DNA of 64,000 nucleotides from Clytia hemisphaerica. Its lineage: Eukaryota > Cnidaria > Hydrozoa > Leptothecata > Clytiidae. Below are positions 47,440-59,654 of this stretch, one piece after another. Position 1 is the stretch's first letter. Each line of letters starts with the position of its first letter. The stretch lies in NCBI GenBank assembly GCA_902728285.1, contig CACVBU010001176.1:5858-69857 (forward strand), in the 5' to 3' direction. The position numbers were made by a program, and so were the translations under genes. The notes beneath the pieces were generated by a model that saw nothing but the letters and a program-made list of their open reading frames with translations, was not told the DNA's origin and made no database searches.

Positions 47440-48070
47440 TGCCAGCTGGAAAAAATTTCCCCAAAATTAAGAACAGTTCCTCGTTTTCCAGGGGAGAAAT
47501 TTTTACTTGAGAACAGTTATATTTTTCCAGCTAGGAGGTAAAAATACTTTCGGAACAGGTACGAAATCACCAGGCGATTGATTTTACGCGAGTTAACTGT
47601 TCTTATCTACCAGGCTGACAAAATCATATAAAAACAGAAACTTAATTTCCAGCTAACAGTTTAAATATCTGTGCGAACAGATTGACAATTTCCAGATGTT
47701 TTGTAGAACAGAAGGTGAATTTTCAGCTGCCACTTCAGGCAACCACATTCAGTAGGAAAAAAAACAGATCTCAAAGACTTTTTGACTTTTTTGAAATTTC
47801 CTCAGAACAGATCGGAAATTCTTAGACACCTTATTTTTGGATATCAAACTATTTTTTCTTAAGAACAGATCAAATTTTCCAGCTGGTCCCAATCTTCAGT
47901 AGAACAGATCATATTTTCCAGCTGGTCCCAATCTTCAGTAGAACAGATCATATTTTTCCAGCTGGTCCCAATCTTCAGTAGAACAGACCACTTTTTTCCA
48001 GCATACTTTTTTCTTTAGTTCGCTAAGAACAGACCGCCAAATCCAGCTGGAACGTGCCTTCAGAACAGAT
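47440..48070. repeat. Minisatellite: 39-40 bp units of GAACAGATC...TTCCAGCTGG
   Basis: Three near-perfect tandem units lie at 47870-48000 (CCAGCTGGTCCCAATCTTC shared). To both sides, degenerate copies alternate the words AGAACAG and TTTCCAGC for another 400 bases, showing an older, decayed array. Confidence 0.8.
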
Positions 48071-48451
48071 ATTTTGAAGTCCCCCTTCGGCGGATGCTTT
48101 CGCCAGACTAGAAGGAAACTTGCATAGCCATCAAATGACTGACCAATCAAAGCAGCAAAATTTCAAAACAAATCAAACGCAGCTCCACTCGCAGCTTTAC
48201 TCTACCATTTTTGTTTTGATTTAACTTTGTGTTTTAATGACCAGCCAGGTCATTCATTTGAGGGCTATGCATGTTAGCCTCCACTAATGCAAGTTACCCG
48301 ATCTCACAGTAATTACACAAGCATTAATTTTTTGAATGATAAGGTCATCTTATTGATTTAACCTGTTTTTACTGACTGAGGGAAAGTGATATATGTGGAG
48401 TAATTTGTTATTCAATAGACTATCGCGTTCTCCTAAACAACGGTTTGTGTA

Positions 48452-48522
48452 ATTTACGATGCGCGATCCAACGATTCACGATGCACGATGCACGATGCAC
48501 GATGCACGATCCATGCATGATT
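48452..48522. repeat. 7-bp microsatellite (GATGCAC)n
   Basis: Perfect and near-perfect heptamers between TTACGATGCGC and GATCCATGCATG. Confidence 0.85.
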
Positions 48523-49560
48523 TTGTTGATTTATGTTAATTATTCTAATTGTACGAATAAGTTTTTATAATGCTAGCTACAAACATTATATAACAACAAC
48601 GAAAAAGAAATGAAAAAAAGAAGGGGAAATAATTAAATATTTCCCTATTATAGGGGAATATTTGTTAAAACGGTAATTTTTCTTCTCCTTCAAGTCTAAC
48701 GCCGGTTTTGGTCAATTTCGTGAGTTTGTACATGAGTCTCTTTTTAAATCAAGCTCCGGCGGTAAAATCAGTAGAATGTTCTTTTTTCGAGGCGGAAGAC
48801 GTCATTTTTTCGAGAAACGTCCGTGGAAAATATGCATACGGCACTCTATTTTCCTTACCGATCGGGCAGCGTCGCCGGTTTCGGAAGCGTATTGTTGATC
48901 GGACCATACTGCTTTGATTCTAACCGTCAAAACAAAGATGGCAGCAATAAATAGACAACAACTTTTGCTCTTTCGCTATTTTTTTTTTGGTTTTTATGCT
49001 TTAATGAGTTAAATTGGATCATGATTTTTGTACGATTATCACAAGGAATGATCGATGATGAACGTTGCTTATTATTCCTTCCTGGATTTGATTTTGTTTA
49101 CATTCTGTTGGTTTGGAATGAGAGATCTCTTGTCTTGTGGATTGAAAAACAGGACATTTTGTCAACTTTCACAACAAACTAACTTCAATTTTGCTTGTAT
49201 ATTTACATAAATTGTAAGAAGGCAAGCGACTGTGAATAATCTGACCATGTTATACCTGAAAAATTACATACTTGCAACATCAAAAAAGTTTGCACCCAAT
49301 TAATGCGACAATGCAACAATGGTTGATGAACTGATTAGCTAAAAATTTAAACATGGAGCAAAATTGACCGGTTAATGATTGAATTTACTCCCTTGGTCTT
49401 TTTATCTACATCAATGAATTAACTGGTTAGTGACAGTTAGTGAAAACTCTTTGTGTGGAGAATAATTCTGTTGCGGTTAATTTCAAACTTTTTTTAAGCT
49501 GATAAACTGGAACACCACGGCCAATATGAAAAATGTTTTGTAATGTCCCAAAAAAACAGG
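48523..49560. other. Intergenic, nothing recognised
   Basis: AT-rich; the 69-codon frame at 48708 shows no domain and no splice context, so it is not called. Confidence 0.4.
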
Positions 49561-49565
49561 TCAAT

Positions 49566-49770
49566 ATAGACCTTTTCATAAATTACGTCACGAACATCAC
49601 TTGCCTCGTTTTGAAATTATTGGCATGGTGATTAACTCCCAGCGGATTTTATTAAAACTACTTTCTATTTATAAAAAAATCATTTAATGTCTCAAGGGAC
49701 ATAATCACCATGGTAATTATTTGATTACGAGGCAAGTGATGTTCGTGACGTAATTTATGAAAAGGTCTAT
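49566..49770. mobile_element. 205-bp MITE
   Basis: ATAGACCTTTTCATAAATTA at the left and its complement at the right; arms of about 50 bases run through CGTCACGAACATCACTTGCC. No clear target duplication. Confidence 0.8.
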
Positions 49771-49859
49771 TGTAAATGTTACATCCTTGTGATATACACT
49801 TTTTATTGAAAGTTAACGTAGATAAAACAGTCATCCTAAATAAGCTTTAAATGTTTAAT

Positions 49860-50405
49860 AACACCAGGTTGACCAAACTTTTGATAAACATTCCTCCACG
49901 GCTCCAATTACTTTGAATGCGGAGATTGAAAACTAATATGATGCTCAATAAATCATTTCCCATTCCACCATCAAAAGTTATACATTTTATATATAGTAAT
50001 TGCAACCATGTAGCCAGTTGGTTGAAGTTGTATGAATTAATCCAAAGAGCCAAACTGCCAAAGTTCCATAATGGATTTTCCCAATGCTTCCAATATTCCT
50101 GGTATATAAAAGAAGAATAAATTCATAAGCTCTGTAACTAGGGTAACTACTGTCAAGGTAACACTAACAGTCACAAAGCTGATACCAGAAATTCGAGCAA
50201 TTTTTTTAAACGAGACTGTCACTGTACAGCAGCCGGGACTTTTAAAATCAACAGGGGTCAATGCTTTAACACGAAATCTGTCAATTCTAATGACACTCAT
50301 GTAACAAGGTGGAAAATAAGTGACAGTCAGTGTCAGTAGATTCACGGTTAGCTGAACTTTCTTGCTTGACGCATATATATAGTCAAAGAAGTATTGAACC
50401 TTCAA
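49860..50405 (-). CDS. Candidate membrane-protein exon, unrecognised
   Basis: A minus-strand frame from 50405 to 50037 (about 120 codons) has a hydrophobic core (FVTVSVTLTVVTLVTELMNLFFF) and a Cys pair (SPGCCTVTVS). A reading in the next frame continues plausibly from GSL to about 49850 (NQLATWLQLLYIKC), which would need a frame change near 50045. Just upstream, 50400-50450 encodes another hydrophobic stretch. It could be a decayed small membrane protein or chance; I recognise no family. Confidence 0.22.
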
Positions 50406-50560
50406 CTATTCAAAAAATGTAATAAACAAAAAGAGACAAAACAATACCAACAAGAGGACACAACAACACAACATGCTCAGGATGAATATTCATAAAATGG
50501 AAACCAGGTATGTGATATCAAATGATGACGAAAGATCTAAACTATTTGTACATAATTCTG

Positions 50561-50882
50561 ACACCCCTGTCTCAGTGCCCCGGTGGCATGATTTCAGTAC
50601 ATGATTTTTTTCAGTACATGGTTTCAGTACATGATTTTTTCCTACGTCACTGCAGTAATCAAATTTTTATTGCACTCATTTGTAATCATCCTAAATGGCT
50701 TGGGAATTCAAGAACTCTTTTTTATTGTCGCTGTCTTTATTCAATTTATATCTCAATTCACAAATGAGTGCAATAAAAATTTGATTACTGCAGTGACGTA
50801 GGAAAAAATCATGTACTGAAACCATGTACTGAAAAAAATCATGTACTGAAATCATGCCACCGGGGCACTGAGACAGGGGTGT
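50561..50882. mobile_element. 322-bp palindromic MITE with perfect 122-bp arms
   Basis: Arms 50561-50682 and 50761-50882 are exact inverted copies as far as I can read, around a 78-base spacer. ATTCTG flanks both sides (50555-50560, 50883-50888). Inside each arm TCAGTACATG is repeated three times. Confidence 0.93.
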
Positions 50883-50948
50883 ATTCTGATGGAGCAGAAA
50901 AACAGAAATGGGACAATGGTGTATTCTTCGGAAGTATCTCAAAAGCAA

Positions 50949-51528
50949 AAATGCACATCATGATCTAAATCGACCAAAAGGAAAGAAGCAACTCAATGTG
51001 AGAAAAAGTAAAATTAAACACAAATAAAAGTGACTCAATATGAATCAATTAAATTAAATATATTCAAAGAAAACACAAACTCTGTTCTTCAGTTTTCAAC
51101 CTACATAGGATTCCGGCCATTTTCGAAAATATCCTCCCAAATGGTATAAACAGGGTAATGTAGGTAGCCTAGCAATGTTGATCAGGCATCACCACAGATG
51201 AGGTCGTAAAAATAAATGTGTTTCTTTGAATTATTAAAACGCGCGCAATAGTATAAAAACAAACTCAAACATAAAACCTACGGACCTGCCTGACCTACCA
51301 AAAACTAGCTAGAGAAGTACTACCCACTGGACAAAGTTGCCACATCTTTGACCCGTTCTGCCACTAACGTTGCAGATAATACATTCGAAGGTAAAGAAAA
51401 AACACTTGAAATAGACTGCCACCATCTATGACAAGGGAGAAGAAGATTGAAAGGATGGAAAAAAGCATGAGAATATTTTGAAAAGTTGGGTGATAGCCCG
51501 GTTCGATGCCTCGTATCCCCGTGGCCGC
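50949..51528. other. 3' flank of the Penelope-like element, no gene
   Basis: Non-coding stretch after the RT stop codon; a 69-codon minus frame at 51320-51532 shows no domain. Part of it may be the element's 3' UTR. Confidence 0.4.
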
Positions 51529-52745
51529 TCACCGCAAAAGCTGGTGAACGACTGCATTTAAACTGAGTTGAAACCTTGAAAATTCAGAACTGTGACGTGT
51601 AATGACTCTACGCAGACTAAGATTGAGTTTACCAACTGTAGCGCCTTGGGCACGCATTCTTTGAATAAATATGTGAGATTTGTCTCTCAAGTCTTCAAAT
51701 AAAAGAGTGGGTCGAGCTATTCTCAAAAACTCACCAACAAACGAAGAATAAAAAATGGATTCTGGCATATTACTGTCAATGTGAGGCATACGAACAATAG
51801 AAAAAGGGAAGGCATCGCGTTTGTCAAACAGCTTGTAAACAAAAACCCCGTCTTTGATGGAAATGTCAAGGTTAAGGAACGAAGCATGAGATCCTGAGTG
51901 TTCAACTTTGAGCTCAAGTTCATCTGGATAGATTTCTCTATATACTGATTCGAACATGTTCCCATCGTTTACAGCACAGAGATCATCAATGAATCGTTTG
52001 GTTGAATGAAAATGACGAGCCTTCACTTTATCTTGTTCAATCAACTGGGTCATATATCTATGTTCGTATTGATATAAAAATAAGTTAGCCCAAAATGGCG
52101 CTGGATCGATGCCCATTGGGATACCTATGACCTGACACATGACAACATTGCCAGCTTTGAAAAAACAATTTTTAATCAGATGTTTGACAGCGGTTTTCAA
52201 AGAACTTTTTGAAAAGGAAATAGACGATTTAGGTTTCGTTCTCGACCAGTAAGCTTTGTCGTTCTGGGAGATGGCAATATATTTCGAACTACCTGCATCA
52301 AAAACAAAGTCAATAACCTCTGCCAATTCTTTAATAAGTTTGTCATGAGGGATCTTTGTGTAAAGAGTACTGAAGTCAAAGGTGGAAATAGACTTAGCAT
52401 TCTTCTTTTTATTGATACGGTTTAAGGACTCCAAAACAGGATTGCAATTTTGAAGCACCCAAAACTTATTGTAATTACTCAAGAATTTTGACTTTGTGTG
52501 AAAATTTTCTATCTGTCGATAGATGAGTTTAAATACTAAGCTTATAGATTTCGAAATAATTTAGTAGAACAATGTTTTGATGCTATGATAAATCGCTTTC
52601 CTTTGGGATGTTTATGCTTTTTGGGGGTCCAATAGATACTTGGAAGATCCAAGTCTTTGTCCGAAACCGTAAACCCAAGACGTTTTGAATACAAAACATT
52701 TTCATCAACAATCTCCATTTTGTCACGATGGACTTTGACATATGT
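51529..52745 (-). pseudogene. Penelope-like element reverse transcriptase (frameshifted, no GIY-YIG)
   Basis: The minus strand from about 52745 encodes LPSIYWTPKKHKHPKGKRFI, then after a frame change near 52570 a long RT frame (52482-51529): SISTFDFSTLYTKIPHDKL, IPMGIDPAPFWANLFL, the catalytic RFIDDL, and a thumb region ending HQLLR. The YWTPKKHK, FSTLYTKIPH and FIDDL motifs are typical of Penelope-like RTs. The frame stops without a GIY-YIG endonuclease, so this is either an endonuclease-less lineage or a 3'-truncated copy. Both frame changes and the lack of a 5' end make it non-functional. Confidence 0.85.
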
Positions 52746-52749
52746 CTCA

Positions 52750-53473
52750 TATATATATATATCTGAATGATATTTTTATCTGCCCCAAATAGAAATCAAA
52801 ATAACAACAAAAAGGTTTTACTCACCTCCAAAGAGTTACCAGTGTTGGTAAAATCAGCTAAATACTCTTAACATCTTGTAATAAAGTGCAGGGGCTTCTT
52901 TGTTTTTGTCGAGCAAGATGTCGGAAATGTTGTTCTGCCAGCAGTTCTGAGATGCACCAGGGTGTCATGCCATGGCATTGGGAGTGAAGGTATATGTATA
53001 TAGAGCTTCTTTATAGATAGGCATGTTTACCATTTACTTAGTATATCTAGATATTTATAATGTTTGATCTAAAATACAAGAAAGGAAATATATATAATCG
53101 TTATACCTACTAAATACTCTCTATCTTCCTCCCCCCTTAAAGTCCAACAACAAAAGGTTATAGGGCATATACACTACTGTCCATCTGAAAAGATGAGGAG
53201 AACATGGTCTCAAGTTTATATACATATATACATATATACATGTTTATGTGATTAAGTGAGTCTCTAAACAGGAAGCTGAAACGGAGCAGGGTATCCTAAT
53301 AGTTCGCCCTGTGATGACACAATTCGTATCAAAAAGTCAAGAAGGTGTCAACATGACATCCAGATTCTAAGAAATAATGAACAGGGTGTCTTAACAGTTC
53401 GCCCTGTGATTATGATGTGTAAACCGTATCATACAGTCCAGGTACCTATTTCAACACATAGTCACTCAAATGT
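52750..53473. other. Non-coding, between Penelope-like RT and Ty3 integrase
   Basis: Holds TATA/CATA microsatellites (52749-52764, 53216-53240) and a duplicated stretch with AACAGTTCGCCCTGTGA-like words at 53297 and 53383. It could include a decayed 3' LTR of the Ty3-type element; no matching 5' LTR was seen. Confidence 0.4.
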
Positions 53474-55910
53474 CTAGGGACTCTTATTGCGTTGAGATCG
53501 CCTGGGTTGTAGCGTTGAGTGTTGTGCTTGTTGAGCAGAGCGTGTAGGAGTACTGTACGTCGTAACCTTTGAAGGTGAACCATTAGAGGCAAATGGTGTT
53601 GATCGAGTAGGCTCTGCTGATCGTTGGATGGTTGACGGTGTTGGTTGGACGTCAGAATGTTGTACTACAATTCGTTGAGTACGTGGTGTTGTAACTTCCC
53701 TCATCGGTGGTGCAGTTGATGTTGGACGCTCATTGTTCTTCACTGCCACGGGGGCAGCAGTTTTGTCCAGTCCTAAATATGAGGGGTGATTTGGGAGGAC
53801 TGGACGTGGATATGTAAGTGTCGGAGGTGAAGTATGAGTGTGAGTTAATGGTTGTGGAGCGGGAAGTGATGGGATTTGGAAAGGAGAGTTCTGAGGCATG
53901 ACACCGATGATCAGAAACTTCCTGTTGCGGAGAGTAACTCTCCCTGATCCATCCACTCTGACAGCATATTGATCGAACTGTCTGACTTCAATGATTGATC
54001 CAGTCCTGTCCCATTTGCGCGGATTTGGACCAACTTGATTCTGGATACGTACATGATCTCCTACCTTCAGTGGGGGTAGGGGCCGGGTCCCGATGGCAAG
54101 TCGTTCAGCAGTCTTGAGGTGATGTAGTCGTAGGGCTTCCTCACGCTTCTGGAGGGTGTCTTGCCAAGTGGGATGCGGACGATACTTTCCAGGTAGGATT
54201 GGTACTGGTGATCGGATGGGATGGCCAACTGTGCATATAGCAGGTGAGATTTGTGTGTCTGGCTGTGGTGTATTTCTGTAGATGAGCATAGCCTTTTGAA
54301 ATGCATCAGTGTCGAGGTTCCCACTAGCATCTGTATTGCCGACAATCATGCGTTTGACAGTCTTGACGCCAATTTCAGCACGGCTGTTGCTGTGAGGGAA
54401 GGCAGTGGAAGATATACGTTGACGGATTCCCCCTGACTTTAAGAAAGACTCTGTTGATCGGGAGGTGAATTCAGGACCACCATCGGATGCAAGCTCCTCA
54501 GGAATGCCATACGTAACGAATGAGCGACGTAAGCAGTTGATAAATCCAGCACTCTCATCTTTAGCACGGTCCACGATTGGCCAATTGGAGTATCGGTCAA
54601 CGGATACCAGGTAATACTTTCCCATGTAGTGGAAGAAGTCGGGTGGGATGACGATCCTGTCTTTGAACATAACGACACCGTCTAGTGTTGATAAGTCCGA
54701 TCGATATTAGTGACACGGGCGGAGTACTTCCGGAAGTTCGTCTAAATGCTGAACGAACCCAGATTCAATGATTTCTGTGAGTTGAACCATGTCGTTGTCG
54801 CTTGAAGTGGCTTCCTTGATCATATCCCAGGTTACTGAATTGCATGTGGTGGTGATGGATTGGTTCAGGAGTCCCTCTTCGACTGCGATTGTTGAAGTTG
54901 TCTGACCAAATACTTTTGATGGAAGAACTTGATGGGCTTTCGGCGGTAATAGCTCAGTGGAGTAGGTGGAGCACACGTCGTCGGGTAGGTGCATCTTGTC
55001 AGGTGACCTGAGTCCACTGGGATGTCTGGACATGGTGTCTGAGACGCAATTCTTTCGGCCTGGGATGTAGCACATCTTGAAACGGTATCGGAGGGTCTTC
55101 TCTTTTAGATTTCGTAAGCGACCATTGGAGATTGTATCTAGTGAGCGATCAGAGAAGACACCAAACAAGGGTTTGTGATTCACTGCAACGATGAGATTAT
55201 CGCAGCCCAAAACAAAGTGTCTGGCTTAGTAGAGTGCATCGGCTACTGCAAGGGCTTCACCTTCAGCGTCATTAAGCAGCATGAGTGAGCCGTCTACCGA
55301 CGAGTACTATCTTCCAACCAGTGTTACAACAGAAAGGCTTGATTTCAGGGCAGTCGCAATGCTTCTGGAACAGCTAGTAACCAATGCTGGATTTCGACCA
55401 ATCGGTGGCAAGGCACGTTGGTTTTCGTTTGTCGAATATACGGACACCTTTTTCATTCTCTACCACGATTTGGCGTTTGGATTCATCGAAGATCGTTTGC
55501 AGTCCTTCATTCCACTGGAACTTCATCGTTGGTTTCAGTAGGGAACGATGTTATACTGAAGGCATATGTGACTTGATTCACAAGACCAAACCATGATGGC
55601 TTTGATGATTTTCTCGTTTGGACGGACAGAGGTAGGCGTGATTTCAAAGCTGGGAAACTCGACTGTGTCGGCACCGAATGTAAATTTATCAGGGTTCAAT
55701 ATGATACCATTACGAACGCAAAGGTCAAGCCACTGTGCAGTTTGATGAAAGCTCCCTTCCAAGGTATCGGCCCATTAACATAGTAGAGAATCATCTACAA
55801 CTTTGATTTTGTTCGGCAAGTCACTGGCTATTTCATCAAATCTTCTTGTGTAGCCGTCACCAGATGAAATGTAGCCCTGTGGTGCAGGTATATATTTAAA
55901 GGTCATATTT
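53474..55910 (-). pseudogene. Ty3/gypsy-type pol: RT end, RNase H, integrase
   Basis: Reading the minus strand from 55900: RT pieces PAPQGYISSGDGYTRRFDEI and VDDSLL, RNase H (CLATDWSKSSIGY, DNLIVAVNHKPL, SDTMSRHPSG), and an integrase whose long frame is 54670-53474. The integrase keeps DFFHY, VDRYSNW, ASDGGPEF and HSNSRAEIGVKTVKRM, i.e. the DDE residues, then a Pro/Ser/Thr-rich tail to RRSQRNKSP. The RNase H to integrase join reads through one TAA (about 54707). The HHCC zinc domain appears deleted, because RIVIPP jumps straight to DFFHY. Several stops break the RT/RNase H part. No gag or protease is present, so the 5' half is missing. Confidence 0.87.
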
Positions 55911-55914
55911 AATG

Positions 55915-57250
55915 ACCCTGTCAAGTTTAGTTCAAAAGGATCATTTTGTCAATAAAGTGTCAAAGAATTCTATGCCACCGCAAGTGCTCCAGTGAAACAG
56001 GGTTCTATATCGTTCTGTTCTACTTACTTGAAGTATTTAGATTTTTCAGGTTGATCGATGCTTATACCGCCACTCTGTCTGAAAAAAGGGCCGATTCTGC
56101 TCCTCGGCCAACCATGAAACCCCCTCCCAAATATTCCCATTCTGATAACAAACTCAGAAACTGTTCATATAGATCCCACCATCGCGAGCCAGGACCGATA
56201 AACGATTCTGCGACTTAAAGAGGCCAGTACCGTATAATTGGAGGAATCGTTTATATCCCCCGTCAACGCGTCCATCAGAATCATCAATAGCGTAAGGGGG
56301 GTAGATAAGCCATGGGGTCGAGGGTGTGTGATTATGTACATATTTATACAACTTACATGTAATCCAGCCAGGTCGTGTAGCAATACCATGTAATTTGAAT
56401 TCAAGCAAAAATTAGGTGGAAGTGGACCCAAAACTTAAGAAATTTAAATATGATGTAAAAGTAAAACTTAACGAACAGCTAGCAAAAGTATACATCGAAA
56501 ATTGCCTTATCTGAATTTGGTTATATTTCTTGAAAAAAGAGAAACTTTTTGGTTTTCTTTGTTCGGGCTTGAAGCCCTTGGAGCTTGTCTTACTCTGAAA
56601 TTCAAGGCACTAGGGTAATGTACCCTCAAGAGAATCTTTATCAGTTAATCAAAAGAAGACACTACAAAAAAAAGAAGAAAAAAAAGAGATTCCATACACC
56701 AAAGCAAGGAACTGCCAGAGCTGGTCAAAAATAATTTCGCTTCCATCTTTGATGAACTAAGAGGATGTTTTTAAGATACACGTTTTGCAACTTGTTGAAA
56801 AGCAATCGTTAAAATCAGTTTTCAAGTACGTGAGCTACATGGAAAATCTAACAACAGCGGTACTCTGTCGGTGAAATTTGTGGGAAAATCCAAGGCTGTG
56901 GTCATTTAAAAATGAGCAAACTCCAGCGGAGTTCTCTATGATTTTTTTTAAACTTTAACCCTTCTCAGGCAAGAGAAATTGAAGCTACTTATTTCCCATC
57001 CAAAATGCGCACAGAATGGATTGTATCTAGCGGTTCCTTTGTTTTGAAGGACTACATTTTTTGAAATCTAGCGATAGATTTTAGTTTCAACCCGACGTTT
57101 GTATAAAAACTACACAGGGGCGTTCTGGATGGAAAATAAGTCGTTTCATTTTTCACCCAGGAGTCTCGCCTCTAGCCCCTCGGCCGCCCCTTGGGCTTGA
57201 AAGTAGATGGGTGAACTTTCCAATGATAGTCATCTCAATATGCGCTATAA
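55915..57250. other. Non-coding, partly MFS intron homology
   Basis: No gene. About 56830-56940 (AAATTTGTGGGAAAATCCAAGG, GGAGTTCTCTATG) matches, in reverse, intron 1 of MFS gene E near 62010-62080, showing that pseudogene D was copied with its intron. Confidence 0.6.
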
Positions 57251-57480
57251 AAGCATTGTGATGTTTTCTTACCACATAAAGTAACTTGGAACGCCTCATT
57301 GAAGCCATATAAAAATCGTCCAATCAGAATAAACGAAATATGAAAGGGCAAGGAATATAAAAAAATCCCAACGATAATAGCACATAAAATCAATAAGCAG
57401 GAAAATCTCATCTTCCTTGACCCATTCATATAACATCCGATCATATGCTCTAAAGCGTTTAGCATTTCAGCAAGACTAGG

Positions 57481-58938
57481 GGTGCTTTTTCACTACGCTA
57501 GATAGATAAGTGGTTCTCATCAACGGTCCTTTTCATAAATTTCTAAGGGTTGTAAAAAATATACAATGAAGATTCGTGCTTAACATCAAATTCTGATCGC
57601 TTCATATTAAGATTTCAGATTTAACGTCGAAAATTGATCATTAAACCTTTTGTTCTCCAAGAAAGGGCTAGACCCCTCTTGGCTTAATGACCAATTAAGC
57701 GAAAAAGGCAGCATAAATAAATTGGTTGCCATAAAAGTAGCAGAATGTGCAGTGGGATTCTTTTGTAAACAATTGGTCAAATGGGAAAAGTGTTTTCTTT
57801 CCCGATAGAGTTGAAGAGCAAACTTTCATATGTATTGATTTGATACAAAAGACGAGGAATCTTGTCACAGAAAATGTTCATTAGAAGGCTGTAATTCTAA
57901 ATCCCTTGATATGCGAGTTGATGATTTTTAATAAAATTTTCTTCAAATTCAAAGGGTTGTAAACGCTTTGCATGGTTTCAGCCCACTTTTCAGGTGCCCC
58001 CATTGAGCATGGTGCCCCCAGCAATTTAGGTCCCCTCGAAAAATTGCTTTGAGTTAGGTACCCCTATTCAGCAGATAATTTCTTTGAATTGACACCTTTT
58101 GTTCTTTTGTCATTCCTAAAATCATGCTCACGCATGAACGCCTGCTAATAAGCTTTGTTGTTATGCTATAAAGATGGCGGCTGTAAATCAAAACATTCAC
58201 ATTAGAAAAATATAGCAAAAGATGGCGTGATGGGAAACGAAAGAAAAATTGGATGGGAAACTAGGTGCTGGGGTAAAAAAATTCAATAATTTGAAATATT
58301 TTTGAAATATTAGATTTGGAAAATATAACCAGCCCCCAAAGCCTCCATCAAGACAGCTAGGTACCCTTAATGAATAGGTAACCCCAAAGAATTGCAAGGC
58401 ATTAGCCCCCCTCTACTAACCTGGCCTAGGTGCCCTTCAGATTTCTGGGGGGGGCTGATACCATGCGCTTTGACAACTGTTTTGGGAGTCAGTAATGCTT
58501 TCCTATCAATTCCTATTACGACCCTTTGAATTTGGAGTTAATTGCAGCATGGTTCACACAATTTAACTGAAAGTAATTATAAGTCAGTTGTTTTTATAAA
58601 CAACAGTGGAGGCAGTTCTTTCATTTTATGTAAAAACCAAACCATATTTCACTGCTGATAAATGTTGATGCTCTGAATGCCATTTTATTGCAAACGATCT
58701 ATTTTCGGTGTATCTTTGGTTTAATTGGTCATTAAGCCAAGAGAGCTCTACCCCTCTCTTGGAGAACAAAAGGTTTAATGGACAATTTTCGACGTTAAAT
58801 CTGGAATGTTAATATGAAGCGATAAAAATCTGATGTTAAGCACGAATCTTCAGTGTATATTTTTCACAACCCTTAGAAATTTATGAAAAGGACCGTTGAT
58901 GAGAACCACTTATCTATCTAGCGTAGTGAAAAAGCACC
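57481..58938. mobile_element. 1.46-kb element with about 225-bp terminal inverted repeats
   Basis: GGTGCTTTTTCACTACGCTA at the left and its complement at 58919-58938; arms run about 225 bases (57481-57707 and 58716-58938). It interrupts MFS pseudogene D. No transposase frame is seen, and its core holds another element. Confidence 0.9.
57971..58465. mobile_element. 495-bp nested MITE with 7-bp TSD
   Basis: CATGGTTTCAGCCC faces GGGCTGATACCATG; CGCTTTG is repeated at 57964-57970 and 58466-58472. Nested inside the 57481-58938 element. Confidence 0.78.
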
Positions 58939-59189
58939 ATGTAATACAGTCTGATTTGGTATGAATTTTTTTTCAAAATCTTAATCGATTTTCTGTAAAA
59001 GTGATTCTGAGCTTTTGTTTCGTTTATGTGCTGAATTGTTATCGACAAAGGGAGTGTTAATTGCGTGATTCTCTCATTTTCTTTTCAGAAAAATTGTATT
59101 CATTAAAGCAGCACAGGAGAAAAATCGTTAAATTTTTTGTATTTTGCACGCATTTTATAATCCACTGATACATATGGTCGAGGGTATGT

Positions 59190-59330
59190 ACGTAATTATC
59201 GGACAGTTGCGAGTACAATATGAGATATATTTTACGAGTTCCAAGTTTTTCCGTAAGGCGAGGAAAATATATGGAAAATCCGGAACGAGTGAAATATTTC
59301 CATGTTGTTGTACTATTTCATGATAGATTT
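59190..59330. repeat. Copy of the TTATCGGA inverted-repeat family
   Basis: GGACAGTTGCGAGTACAATATGA and the inverse-like GTGAAATATTTCCATGTTGTTGTAC; related to 40160-40340. Confidence 0.5.
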
Positions 59331-59654
59331 TTAAATACCAAACGAAAGAAAAATCAAATCACAGATCAGATCAGATCAAAATATTATCCTGAATTCACAT
59401 AATAGAAATACCTCGTAGACTTTACAATGATTTTTTTAAATCTTTTTTCAATCTAATTCAATAATACAGATGGATGTATTTGCAATATAGAATTGTACAG
59501 ACTTGGGAAGCTTTTAGAAAATCTTTAGAGAAGTATGTATTAAAGAAAATTATAATTGAGGGATCGAGGATAAACTTTTTTTTTTGGGTTTCTCAACACT
59601 TTTAACAAAAAATTGACTTTACAAGTAAGTTATTTGGTAATTTATTCTGTCAAG

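Larger units (their letters stand above)
57273..58965 (-). pseudogene. MFS pseudogene D (exon 1 fragment), split by a transposon
   Basis: 57475-57273 matches the end of MFS exon 1 (LCAIIVGIFLYSLPFHISF, GRFLYGFNEAFQVTLC) up to the same GTAAG donor. 58965-58939 (GTAATACAGTCTG) continues the exon on the far side of the inserted element. It has lost part of span 2, and the motif-A loop is altered (MNGSRK in place of MDRTRN). Nearest relative is gene E, in inverted orientation. Confidence 0.8.

Noticed and set aside
50522..50948. Mirror-image frames on both strands
   Set aside because: Produced by the perfect palindrome of the 322-bp MITE.
51500..51510. GGTTCGATGCC, a match to the tRNA/SINE B box
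   Set aside because: No A box or cloverleaf could be found at the right distance upstream, and it lies at the edge of the Penelope-like RT, so chance is more likely.
55281..55596. Plus-strand frames of 70-86 codons
   Set aside because: They are antisense to the Ty3-type RNase H, which carries recognisable motifs on the minus strand.
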